NCBI GenBank assembly: GCA_018224485.1
Contig: JAGTVE010000011.1
Location: 1-26,442 of the forward strand
Length of the DNA: 26,442 bases
Direction: 5' to 3'
Origin: Thioalkalivibrio sp.
Lineage (GTDB): Bacteria; Pseudomonadota; Gammaproteobacteria; Ectothiorhodospirales; Ectothiorhodospiraceae
A program made the position numbers and the translations under genes. Shown piece by piece: positions 7,674 through 15,200 of the stretch (positions are counted from its first letter, which is position 1; every line of letters starts with the position of its first letter). The notes below the pieces were generated by a model. The model was not told the DNA's origin and did no database searches. It saw only the letters and a list, made by a program, of their open reading frames with translations.

Positions 7674-8549
7674 TCAGTCGATGTAACGGCGCAGCAGCCC
7701 CTCGTAGGCGTCGATGCGTCGGTCGCGCAGGAAGGGCCACTGGCGGCGTACCCGCTCGGTGTGCGAAGGATCGATCTCGGCGCGCAGGATTTCGGCGGTG
7801 TCGACGCTGGCCCGGGCCAGCAGCTCACCCTGCGGGCCCGCAACGAAGCTCGAGCCCCAGAACTCGGCGCCAGCCGAGGCGCCGGAGGGGTCCGGCTCGA
7901 AGCCGGTGCGGTTGCAGGCGAGCACCGGCAGGTTGTTTGCCACTGCGTGGCCGCGCTGGACGGTGATCCAGGCCTCCCGCTGGCGCTCCTGCTCGGCCTG
8001 CGTGTCGGCCGGATCCCAGCCGATCGCAGTCGGGTAGATCAGCACCTCGGCTCCGGCCAGGGCCATCAGGCGGGCCGCCTCCGGATACCACTGGTCCCAG
8101 CAGACCAGTACACCGAGCCGCCCGAGGGAGGTGTCCACCGGGTTGAAGCCGGTGTCGCCCGGCGTGAAGTAGTACTTTTCGTAATAGCCCGGGTCGTCCG
8201 GGATGTGCATCTTGCGGTAGCGGCCGACGATCCCGCCGTCGCGTTCGAAGACGACGGCCGTATTGTGATAGAGGCCCGGCGCGCGGTATTCGAACAGCGA
8301 GCCGACCAGCACCACGCGGTGCTCCCCGGCCATCGCCGCGAGTGCCTCGGTGGAGGGGCCCGGGATCGGCTCGGCGCGATCGAATTCGGCGGGTGCCTCC
8401 ACCTGGCAGAAGTAGGGGCCGGTGTGGAGTTCGGCCAGCACCACGAGCTGTGCCCCGCCCCGGGCGGCCTCCGTCACGGCTGCGGCGGTTTCCGCGAGGC
8501 TGGTTGCGCGGTCGACGGCGTTGCGATGCTGTATCAGTGCGACGTGCAT
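7674..8549 (-). CDS. aguB: N-carbamoylputrescine amidase
   Basis: The 291-residue enzyme is a nitrilase-superfamily carbon-nitrogen hydrolase. The catalytic triad is clear: Glu40 in LAELHTGPYF, Lys113 in YRKMHIPDDP, and Cys150 in VCWDQWYPEAAR. The sequences around all three residues are those of the AguB subfamily, which hydrolyses N-carbamoylputrescine to putrescine, carbon dioxide and ammonia. The length matches the family (about 290). Agmatine deiminase, which makes its substrate, lies 61 bases upstream on the same strand, confirming the assignment. The ATG at 8549 opens with MHVALIQ, the usual first beta strand, so the start is sound although no Shine-Dalgarno is visible. The product is cytoplasmic, in the arginine-decarboxylase route to polyamines. 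Confidence 0.94.
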   Translation of the reverse strand: MHVALIQHRNAVDRATSLAETAAAVTEAARGGAQLVVLAELHTGPYFCQVEAPAEFDRAEPIPGPSTEALAAMAGEHRVVLVGSLFEYRAPGLYHNTAVVFERDGGIVGRYRKMHIPDDPGYYEKYYFTPGDTGFNPVDTSLGRLGVLVCWDQWYPEAARLMALAGAEVLIYPTAIGWDPADTQAEQERQREAWITVQRGHAVANNLPVLACNRTGFEPDPSGASAGAEFWGSSFVAGPQGELLARASVDTAEILRAEIDPSHTERVRRQWPFLRDRRIDAYEGLLRRYID

Positions 8550-8610
8550 GAAGGATGGGCCGCTCGAGGCTCGTCAGCTGAAGGTCGCGCGCGCTGGGTT
8601 GCGATGATCG

Positions 8611-9663
8611 TCACCGCGGAAGTACGCCGGCCGGGAACTGCATGGTCAGACAATGGAGGCTGCCACCCTGACGGAGCAGTTCACGGCAGTCGATCCCCGC
8701 CACGGTGCGGTCCGCGAATGCGGCACCGAGCCGCTCCAGCGCGACCGTGTCGGCCGGATCCCCGTAGATGGGCACCAGCACCGCCTCGTTGATCACCAGA
8801 AAGTTTGCGTAGGTCGCGGGTAACCGCTGACCGTCCGCATGGATCGCCGCCGGAAGCGGCAGCGGCACCAGCGCGTAGGGTTCGCCCTGCGCCGTCCGCA
8901 GTTCCCCGAGTTCGGCCGCCATCAGCGCCAGTTCCGCGTGTTGGGAATCGTCCGCGCGCTCGCAGTCGGCGTGGGCGATGGTCCCCGGGTCGCAGAAGCG
9001 CGCCAGGGTGTCGATGTGGCCGTCGGTATCGTCGCCCTCGAGGTGCCCGTGCTCCAGCCAGAGTATCCGCTCGGCCCCGAGTTGTGCGCGCAGGTGCCGT
9101 TCGATCGCCTCGCGGGACAGCCCCGGATTGCGCGTCGGTGTCAGCAGGCAATGGCTGGTGGTCAGCACCGCGCCGATGCCATCGGACTCGATGCTGCCGC
9201 CCTCGAGCACCAGGTCGACCGGCTCCACGGGCGTGCTGCCGAAGCAGCCTTGATCGGCCAGGTTCCGCGTCAGGAGATTGTCACGATCCGACGGGAACTT
9301 GCGGCCCCAGCCATTGAACGCGAAGTCGAGCAGTCTCGGCTGCCCGTCCTCGATCACGGCGATCGGGCCGTGGTCCCGGGCCCAGGTGTCGTCAGCAGGA
9401 GCGATGCCGAACCGCACCTGCGCGGGATCGGCGCCGGAGCGGGTCAGTTGCGCGAGGACATGGCGGTGATGATCTGCGTCCTGGCAGACCACCAGGAGGG
9501 GCTCCCGCCGCGTGACCGCGGCACCGATCGCGGCGAACACGGGCTCCACCGCGTCGAGGCGCGGACCCCAGTCGGTTCCGGCGTGGGGCCAGGTGATCTG
9601 GACCCCGCTCTGCGGCTCCCATTCCGCGGGCAGGCGGCGTGTTGCGCGGGCTGCTGGATTCAC
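8611..9663 (-). CDS. aguA: Agmatine deiminase
   Basis: The 350-residue protein belongs to the agmatine deiminase branch of the peptidyl-arginine-deiminase fold. Visible landmarks are RLPAEWEPQSGVQITWPH near the N-terminus, DDTWARDHGP, LEGGSIESDG, GHLEGDDTDGHIDTLARF, and the nucleophile Cys338 in GGSLHCLTMQ close to the C-terminus. The enzyme converts agmatine to N-carbamoylputrescine and ammonia, supplying AguB. The start is a GTG at 9663 that overlaps the stop of the upstream small gene as GTGA. There is no Shine-Dalgarno, so translation probably depends on ribosomes leaving the upstream gene. No arginine decarboxylase gene is in the window, so agmatine must come from elsewhere or from outside the cell. 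Confidence 0.94.
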   Translation of the reverse strand: MNPAARATRRLPAEWEPQSGVQITWPHAGTDWGPRLDAVEPVFAAIGAAVTRREPLLVVCQDADHHRHVLAQLTRSGADPAQVRFGIAPADDTWARDHGPIAVIEDGQPRLLDFAFNGWGRKFPSDRDNLLTRNLADQGCFGSTPVEPVDLVLEGGSIESDGIGAVLTTSHCLLTPTRNPGLSREAIERHLRAQLGAERILWLEHGHLEGDDTDGHIDTLARFCDPGTIAHADCERADDSQHAELALMAAELGELRTAQGEPYALVPLPLPAAIHADGQRLPATYANFLVINEAVLVPIYGDPADTVALERLGAAFADRTVAGIDCRELLRQGGSLHCLTMQFPAGVLPR

Positions 9664-9986
9664 CGCGGCCGCGGTGTGTGCGGACCATGTACCACGCTGT
9701 GGAGCACCAGGGGACCCTCGAACACGACCGAGAAACCCTCGTAGTCCCAGCGCGTGATCGGCGGGTGCAGCGGCCGGTTGCCTCCGACGGTGGCGTAGCG
9801 CTGCAGAGGCTGCCCGAAGCGCGCCACCACGTGACTCTGGTGCTGACCGCGCGCCGGCAGTCTGGACTCCTGAATAACGGAGTACACGCCAGGTTCAATC
9901 CGCAGGATCTCGGCATGTGCAGGGGCTGCCACCAACAGGGCCAGCAGAGTGGCCAGCATCCAACGTGCCATCATTCTCCGGTGCAT
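9660..9986 (-). CDS. Small secreted protein of unknown function, overlapping aguA
   Basis: The 108-residue product starts with a clear signal peptide (RRMMARW, then MLATLLALLVAAPAHA, cleavage before EIL). The mature part of roughly 80 residues contains LPARGQHQSHVVARFGQP and PPITRWDYEGFSVVFE. I recall this style of sequence from conserved hypothetical proteins of gammaproteobacteria. The G-x-S/Q...V...FG-x-P pattern resembles small SmpA/BamE-like periplasmic folds, but this is only a resemblance. Four tandem starts are possible (GTG 9992, ATG 9986, 9974, 9971); ATG 9986 is favoured by GAGGAG at 9999-9994 with 7-base spacing. The stop overlaps the aguA start as GTGA. It has no cysteine at the cleavage site, so it is not a lipoprotein. 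Confidence 0.75.
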   Translation of the reverse strand: MHRRMMARWMLATLLALLVAAPAHAEILRIEPGVYSVIQESRLPARGQHQSHVVARFGQPLQRYATVGGNRPLHPPITRWDYEGFSVVFEGPLVLHSVVHGPHTPRPR

Positions 9987-10016
9987 GCGCACTCTCCTCG
10001 TCGACGATCTCCTGGA

Positions 10017-10025
10017 ATCATAGCA
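10017..10025 (-). promoter_or_regulatory. Extended -10 promoter for the small-protein/aguA/aguB operon
   Basis: On the minus strand TGC-TATGAT (10025-10017) is an extended -10 element: TG, one base, then a hexamer matching five of six consensus positions. No good -35 is seen, which is tolerable for extended -10 promoters. The predicted start near 10010 gives a leader of about 24 bases that includes the GAGGAG ribosome site before the ATG at 9986. Confidence 0.5.
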
Positions 10026-10108
10026 TTGGCCGTGCCGGGAGAGGATAGGAGCAAGGCACGGGGCGTTGCCGGCGAGGGCAAAGGGTCCGTGCGCGCCGGC
10101 GGCCTCTC

Positions 10109-10117
10109 TGGCATGAT
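10109..10117 (+). promoter_or_regulatory. Candidate extended -10 directly before lolC/E
   Basis: TGG-CATGAT ends six bases before the ATG at 10124, so transcription could begin at or next to the start codon itself. The hexamer matches four of six consensus positions and there is no good -35 at 16-18 bases. No Shine-Dalgarno sequence lies before the gene, in keeping with a leaderless message, but this is unproven. Confidence 0.3.
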
Positions 10118-10123
10118 TTCCGC

Positions 10124-11374
10124 ATGTTCAAGCCCCTGCCCGTCGCCATTGGCCTGCGTTACACGCGGGCGAAGCGGCGCAACCATTTCATTTCCTTCAT
10201 CTCGGTCGTGTCGATGATCGGGCTCGTGCTCGGCGTGACCGCGCTGATCACCGTGCTCTCCGTGATGAACGGGTTCGAGCGCGAGCTGCGCGAACGCATC
10301 CTGGGCATGGCCTCGCATGCGACCATTCAGGGCTATGACGGCGCGCTCCGCGACTGGGAGATGCTCTCCCGCCAGGTGGAAGCGGCCGATCCACGAGTGG
10401 AGGCGGTCGCGCCCTATGTCGCCGGCGAGGCGATGTTCAGCGCCTCTGGCAACATCTCCGGAGCGCTGGTGCGCGGCATCGACCCGGATGCGGAGCGACG
10501 TGTTGGTCGGATCGGCGAGCACATGGTTCGGGGAGACCTCGATGCGCTGGAGGAGGGGGCGTTCCGGGTGGTGCTGGGTAGCGAGCTCGCCCTCGAGCTC
10601 GGCGTCCGGGTCGGCGATACGGTGGTGCTGATGGCGCCGCAGGCCGTGGTGACGCCCGCCGGGGTGTTGCCCCGCATGCGCCGTTTTGAGGTTGCGGGGG
10701 TGTTCGAGGTCGGCATGTACGAGTTCGATCGGGGCACCGCCTTCATCCAGCTGGACGACGCCCGGGCGATCTTCCAGACCGGGGAGGGGGTGACCGGGCT
10801 CCGGTTGCGGCTGACGGACATGATGCAGGCCGGGGCGGTCAGCCGTGATGTGGCGCGGTCCCTCGATGGCCTGTTCCGGGTGTCGGACTGGACCCGGCAG
10901 CACGCGAACCTCTTCCGCGCGATCCAGATGGAGAAGGTGGTGATGTTCATCATCCTGTCGCTGATCGTTGCGGTGGCGGCCTTCAATATCGTCTCGACGC
11001 TGGTGATGCTCGTCACCGACAAGCAGCCGGACATCGCGATCCTGCGGACCCTGGGGCTGAGGCCCTCCGGAGTGATGCTGGTGTTCATCGTGCAGGGCGT
11101 GGTGATCGGTACCGTCGGGGTATTGCTGGGGGTGATCGGGGGTGTCAGCCTGGCGTTAAACATCGACGTGGTCGTGCCCTTCATCGAGCGCCTGACGGGC
11201 ACGGAATTCCTCGCGGCCGATATTTACTACATCAGTGACCTGCCAAGCGAACTTCGTGTTCAGGATGTCATCCGGATCAGCGGACTCGCCTTTGGACTGA
11301 CGCTGCTCGCGACCCTGTTCCCGGCCTGGCGCGCGGCGCGGACCCGCCCGGCCGAGGCCCTGCGCTATGAGTGA
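10124..11374 (+). CDS. lolC: Lipoprotein-releasing ABC transporter permease (LolC/LolE family)
   Basis: The 416-residue protein has the family layout: IGLRYTRAKRRNHFISFISVVSMIG leading into transmembrane helix 1 (about 23-47), SVMNGFERELRERILG, a large periplasmic domain (about 50-265), then helices near 270-297, 317-345 and 382-402, ending in the PAWRAARTRPAEALRYE signature of MacB/LolC permeases. With LolD it lifts mature lipoproteins from the inner membrane and passes them to the chaperone LolA. Only one permease gene is present here, whereas E. coli has lolC-lolD-lolE; a single permease suggests a homodimeric LolF-type transporter. The stop lies inside the first codons of lolD (8-base overlap). 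It is divergent from the aguA operon across a 137-base gap. Confidence 0.92.
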   Translation: MFKPLPVAIGLRYTRAKRRNHFISFISVVSMIGLVLGVTALITVLSVMNGFERELRERILGMASHATIQGYDGALRDWEMLSRQVEAADPRVEAVAPYVAGEAMFSASGNISGALVRGIDPDAERRVGRIGEHMVRGDLDALEEGAFRVVLGSELALELGVRVGDTVVLMAPQAVVTPAGVLPRMRRFEVAGVFEVGMYEFDRGTAFIQLDDARAIFQTGEGVTGLRLRLTDMMQAGAVSRDVARSLDGLFRVSDWTRQHANLFRAIQMEKVVMFIILSLIVAVAAFNIVSTLVMLVTDKQPDIAILRTLGLRPSGVMLVFIVQGVVIGTVGVLLGVIGGVSLALNIDVVVPFIERLTGTEFLAADIYYISDLPSELRVQDVIRISGLAFGLTLLATLFPAWRAARTRPAEALRYE

Positions 11375-12056
11375 ACGCGAAACGGTACTCGATGCGCGCG
11401 GCCTGGAACGACGTTTCCGGGAGGGCAATCTGGACGTCAGCGTCCTCAGGGGCGTGGATCTGCAAATCCACCGCGGTGATCAACTCGCGATCGTCGGTGC
11501 GTCGGGTTCCGGAAAGAGTACGCTCCTGCAGCTGCTCGGCGGTCTCGATCTGCCGACCGCCGGACAGGTGTCAATTCTGGGGCAGGACTGGGCCCGCATG
11601 AGCGACGCGCGGCGGGGGTTCCTGAGAAATCTGCACATCGGCTTCGTGTACCAGTTCCATCACCTGCTGCCGGAATTCACTGCGCTGGAGAACGTCGCGA
11701 TCCCGCTGATGATACGCGGGGAGACCTCGCGCAAGGCCCGCCTGGAGGCGGCCGAATGGCTGCATCGGGTGGATCTGGCGGACCGGGGCGACCACAAGCC
11801 GTCGGAGCTGTCGGGGGGCGAGCGCCAGCGGGTGGCCATCGCCCGGGCGATGGTGACGGAGCCCGCAGTGATCCTGGCAGACGAGCCGACCGGCAATCTG
11901 GACCGGGAACGGGCGCAGCGGGTATTCAGCCTGCTGCAGGCGATGAATCGCGCCAACGGCAGCGCGCTGGCACTGGTGACCCACGACCTTGAGCTGGCGC
12001 AGCGCATGGAGCGGACCGTTCGCCTCGTCGACGGCGTGCTGTCGGCGGCCGACTGA
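11367..12056 (+). CDS. lolD: Lipoprotein-releasing ABC transporter ATP-binding protein LolD
   Basis: This is a 229-residue ABC ATPase with Walker A GASGSGKST at 44-52 (Lys50), the signature LSGGE at 148-152, Walker B ending in Asp172 and catalytic Glu173 (ILADEPTGNLD), and a switch histidine in THDLELA. FVYQFHHLLPEFTALENV at about 93-110 is the sequence that separates LolD from other MacB-type ATPases and contacts the coupling helix of the permease. ATP hydrolysis powers extraction of outer-membrane lipoproteins. The ATG at 11367 overlaps the end of the permease gene by eight bases, so the two are co-translated. Length is normal for the family (E. coli 233). Confidence 0.95.
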   Translation: MSERETVLDARGLERRFREGNLDVSVLRGVDLQIHRGDQLAIVGASGSGKSTLLQLLGGLDLPTAGQVSILGQDWARMSDARRGFLRNLHIGFVYQFHHLLPEFTALENVAIPLMIRGETSRKARLEAAEWLHRVDLADRGDHKPSELSGGERQRVAIARAMVTEPAVILADEPTGNLDRERAQRVFSLLQAMNRANGSALALVTHDLELAQRMERTVRLVDGVLSAAD

Positions 12057-12072
12057 GCGTTCCCCTCCTTTT

Positions 12073-12099
12073 CCTCGCTGACCATCGCGGTCGGCGAGG
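12073..12099. terminator. Hairpin between convergent lolD and DUF2062 genes
   Basis: CCTCGCTGACC (12073-12083) pairs with GGTCGGCGAGG (12089-12099) over 11 bases with one G-T wobble, around the loop ATCGC. It begins 17 bases after the lolD stop and ends 33 bases beyond the DUF2062 stop, so it could serve both transcripts. There is no clean T-run on either strand; the CTTTTCC lies before the stem on the plus strand. Confidence 0.45.
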
Positions 12100-12131
12100 G
12101 GTCCCGGAGGCTGCTGCTTCTGCTGATCGGG

Positions 12132-12707
12132 TCACGGGTCCTCGGGATCCGGTCTCGATCGGTAGGGGTTGTGCTGGCTCTTCATCAGTCGCCGGTGCAG
12201 TCGGGCACGCCTGAGCTTTACGCGCTGGATCACGCTGAACCACCAGAGCACGCGAATCGTCACGTACCCGGTGGCCGAGGCCACGACGGCCAGCACCAGG
12301 CTGCCGACCATCAGCGGCATCCAGATCGTCAGCAGTTCCCCGGTGAGCCAGTCCCAAGTCAGTTCCACGCGCAGGCTGCGCCGGGGCTCGTCTAGAATCC
12401 AGCGTCCGATCGTGTAGGCTGTGTACAGGATCGGAGGAATGGTCACGGGATTGGACACCCAGACCAGCAGGACCGATACCGGCAGGTTGACGCGCACCCA
12501 GATCGCGATCACCGCGGCCAGCAGCATCTGCATCGGTATCGGCAGAAAGGCGACGAACAGCCCCACGGCAAAGGCACCAGCGACGGAGCGCCGGTTCAGA
12601 TGCCACAAATCAGGCGCGCGCAGGCGCGGACCCAGAATCTCCAGGGCGCGATGCCCCCGGACCGACTCGTAGGCCGGGAACCATTTCTTGACGAGATTCT
12701 TCGACAT
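12132..12707 (-). CDS. DUF2062 membrane protein
   Basis: The 191-residue product from the ATG at 12707 matches DUF2062: PDLWHLNRRSVAGAFAVGLFVAFLPIPMQM at about 32-61, VRVNLPVSVLLVWVSNPVTIPPILYTAY near 71-98, and further hydrophobic helices around 126-160. Three or four membrane helices are likely, with a basic, arginine-rich C-terminal tail (KLRRARLHRRL) in the cytoplasm. The family is conserved in Proteobacteria but its function is not established. The frame stays open for another 100 codons upstream, but that stretch is low-complexity Pro/Ala/Arg sequence running antisense to the start of comEC, so the internal ATG is the credible start. It is convergent with lolD and divergent from comEC. 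Confidence 0.82.
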   Translation of the reverse strand: MSKNLVKKWFPAYESVRGHRALEILGPRLRAPDLWHLNRRSVAGAFAVGLFVAFLPIPMQMLLAAVIAIWVRVNLPVSVLLVWVSNPVTIPPILYTAYTIGRWILDEPRRSLRVELTWDWLTGELLTIWMPLMVGSLVLAVVASATGYVTIRVLWWFSVIQRVKLRRARLHRRLMKSQHNPYRSRPDPEDP

Positions 12708-12826
12708 GGGCGGGCGGATGCGTCTCTGCGCGCGGCCGGTTGCCGGCTGTGCAGGCGGGGGCAATACGGCCCCGCCGCGTGTGCTGACTCCCGGCATGAT
12801 ATTTCCGATCGCGCGGACAGGGAACC

Positions 12827-15196
12827 GTGATCCCGTTTGCCGCGGCCCTGACGGGCGGGTCGCTGACCCTTCACCTGCTTCCGGCCACGCCCGATTGGCC
12901 GTGGATGGTCCTTGCGGTGCTGGGGCTCCTGCTTGCGCTTCCGCACCGGGCGCTGCGCATTCCGGCAGGCTTCCTGGTTGGGCTGGCGCTCGCCGGCGGG
13001 CAGGCACAGACCTGGCTCGAACGGGCGGTTCCGCCGGAGATGACCGGCACCGAGGTCACGGTTAGCGGCGTCGTCACCGACCTGCCGGACCACTCCGCGC
13101 GACGCACGCGGGTCCTTCTCCGGGTCACCGGGATTATCGACGCGCCGCCGGAGTTCCTGGCGGAACGGCTGCGCGTGACGGCCTTTCCACCCGAGCCCCG
13201 GCTGCAGGCGGGCGACAGGGTGCGGGCGCGGCTGCGGCTGCGCCCGCCGCGGGGAAGTCACAATCCCGCGGGATTCGATTTCGCCGCTTGGCTGTACCGC
13301 GAGCGCATCCACGGCATGGCCAGCCTGCGCGGCGAGCTGGAGTGGGCGGAACGCGGCGGGGAGCGGTGGTTGCCCACGGCTTCGCTGCACCGGCTGCGGG
13401 CGAATATACGGGACGCGATGCGGGCCGCCCTTCCCGGAGCCCGCCATCCCGGCGTGATGGAGGCGCTGGTGATCGGCGAGCGCGGGGCCATGCAGGCGGA
13501 GGAATGGCGGCTCTTCCTGCATTCCGGGACCAATCACCTGATGGCCATCTCCGGTCTGCACGTGGGCCTGGTGGCGGGATTCGCATTGCTGCTGGCGCGG
13601 CTCACCTGGCGCCGCCAGCGCGGTGTGCGCCGTCGGTTGTCGCTGCGCTGGTTCGGTGCCCTTGCGGCCACGGGCGCGGCGGGTGTCTATGCGGCCCTCG
13701 CCGGGTTCAGCATTCCGACCCAGCGTGCGCTGGTCATGCTGACCCTGTTCAGCCTGGGCCTTCTGGCGCGGCGGGATCCGCTCTCGTGGCGAGTCTATGC
13801 AGCCGCCGTGGTGGCGGTGGTGGCCCTGTGGCCTGCGAGCGTGCTGGCCCCGGGTTTCTGGTTCTCCTTCGGGGCCGTGGCCGTGATCCTGCTGCTGCTG
13901 CAGGATCGCGTGGCACAGCCCGGCCTGCCCGGATGGTTGCGCATCCAGTTGATCCTCGCAGTGGCGCTGCTGCCGTTGAGCCTGACCTGGTTCCAGCTCG
14001 GCTCGTGGGTCGCCCCGGTCGCGAACCTGGTCGCGGTGCCCGTGGTGAGCTTCTTGGTCCTGCCGTTCCTTCTGGCAGGTGCGGCACTGGCCGTTATCTG
14101 GAGCCCGCTCGGAGCGCCGCTGCTCTGGTGGGCTGATGCCTGGCTGGCGCTGCTGCTGCGTGTCCTCGCGCTGCTGGTGGAGTGGCCGGCGGCGGTGAGC
14201 GAGATGGCGGTTGCCTGGCCGGCGGCGGTGCTCGCCGGTATCGGGGTGCTGCTGACCCTGCTGCCGCGAGGGCGGCGGCTCGCACCCTGGATGCTGGTCG
14301 CGTGTCTGCCGCTGCTGCTGCCAGCGGCACCGCGGCTGGCGCCCGGCGACTTCAGGGCCGAGATGCTGGACGTCGGCCAGGGGCTTGCCGTGGTGGTGCA
14401 GACCCGGCGCCACGTATTGATCTATGACGCCGGCCCCGCCTGGGAAGACGGCTTCGATTCCGGAGCGGCCGTAGTGCTTCCTGCCCTGCGCCGGCTGGGC
14501 GTCCGCGCCGTCGATCGGGTAATCGTCAGCCACGAGCATAGTGATCACCGGGGCGGCGTGGAGGCGGTGCTCGCCGGTCTGCCGACCGCGGAGGTGCTGA
14601 GCCGGCGCGGGGACGTGCATGGCGGCGAGAGAGCCTGCGAGGCCGGCCTGTCCTGGGAATGGGATGGTGTGTTCTTCGAGACCCTTCATCCGCCTCCGAA
14701 CTGGGACGACGGCAACTCCTCCTCCTGCGTGCTTGCGGTACGGGGATCGCACGGACGGCTGCTGCTGACCGGGGACCTCGAGGGGCTCGGGGAGAGCGTG
14801 CTGGTGCGCTCGGCGCCCAACCGCCTTCGCACTGACGTGCTGCTGGTCCCGCATCACGGGGCCGCCGGCGTCCTGGAGCGTGGACTCCTGGATGCGGCGG
14901 GGCCCGCAATCGCCTGGGTCAGCAGCGGTTTCGACAACCGCTTCAGGCACCCCGCGCCCGAGGTTAGGGCCCGTCTCAACGACGCGTGCGTGCCGCCGTT
15001 CGATACCCGCGAGCGCGGAATGCTATGGCTGGAAACCATGGCGGAAGGCATCCGGATCGGACCGGGGAGCCGGGTGGAGCACCCCCGTTTCTGGCACCCA
15101 CCGGTCGCCCCGGAGCCGCGGCTGCCAGTGGCCTGCCCACCCTTCGAGGGTGATCCCGTGCCGTCGCTATCCGGTAGGACGCCGGGTGTAGAATGA
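12827..15196 (+). CDS. comEC: DNA internalization channel protein ComEC/Rec2
   Basis: The 789-residue protein has all three parts of ComEC: an N-terminal membrane and soluble OB-like segment (DUF4131, about 1-190), the polytopic Competence domain (about 210-500, with HLMAISGLHVGLVAG near 237-251), and a C-terminal metallo-beta-lactamase domain (about 515-760). That last domain keeps a metal-binding HEHSDH motif at 569-574, preceded by DVGQGLAVVV and followed by LLLTGDLEG and VPHHG. ComEC is the inner-membrane channel that takes up single-stranded DNA during natural transformation. The start is GTG at 12827 with only a weak AGGGA before it at short spacing. No other competence gene is nearby. 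It ends four bases before mtnA. Confidence 0.94.
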   Translation: MIPFAAALTGGSLTLHLLPATPDWPWMVLAVLGLLLALPHRALRIPAGFLVGLALAGGQAQTWLERAVPPEMTGTEVTVSGVVTDLPDHSARRTRVLLRVTGIIDAPPEFLAERLRVTAFPPEPRLQAGDRVRARLRLRPPRGSHNPAGFDFAAWLYRERIHGMASLRGELEWAERGGERWLPTASLHRLRANIRDAMRAALPGARHPGVMEALVIGERGAMQAEEWRLFLHSGTNHLMAISGLHVGLVAGFALLLARLTWRRQRGVRRRLSLRWFGALAATGAAGVYAALAGFSIPTQRALVMLTLFSLGLLARRDPLSWRVYAAAVVAVVALWPASVLAPGFWFSFGAVAVILLLLQDRVAQPGLPGWLRIQLILAVALLPLSLTWFQLGSWVAPVANLVAVPVVSFLVLPFLLAGAALAVIWSPLGAPLLWWADAWLALLLRVLALLVEWPAAVSEMAVAWPAAVLAGIGVLLTLLPRGRRLAPWMLVACLPLLLPAAPRLAPGDFRAEMLDVGQGLAVVVQTRRHVLIYDAGPAWEDGFDSGAAVVLPALRRLGVRAVDRVIVSHEHSDHRGGVEAVLAGLPTAEVLSRRGDVHGGERACEAGLSWEWDGVFFETLHPPPNWDDGNSSSCVLAVRGSHGRLLLTGDLEGLGESVLVRSAPNRLRTDVLLVPHHGAAGVLERGLLDAAGPAIAWVSSGFDNRFRHPAPEVRARLNDACVPPFDTRERGMLWLETMAEGIRIGPGSRVEHPRFWHPPVAPEPRLPVACPPFEGDPVPSLSGRTPGVE
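15189..15194 (+). promoter_or_regulatory. Candidate -10 element directly before mtnA
   Basis: TAGAAT sits at the very end of comEC and finishes six bases before the ATG of mtnA at 15201. It matches five of six positions of the -10 consensus. The predicted start of transcription coincides with the start codon. No -35 and no Shine-Dalgarno are visible. Confidence 0.3.
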
Positions 15197-15200
15197 GCGC

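Noticed and set aside
12708..13007. Upstream 100-codon extension of the DUF2062 gene
   Set aside because: Its Pro/Ala/Arg/Gly-rich sequence runs antisense to the comEC start. The family sequence begins near the ATG at 12707.
12596..14950. A 784-codon open frame on the minus strand antisense to comEC
   Set aside because: It is a shadow frame of GC-rich comEC: its translation is Gln/Arg/His/Pro-rich low complexity with no domain, while the plus strand encodes an intact ComEC.
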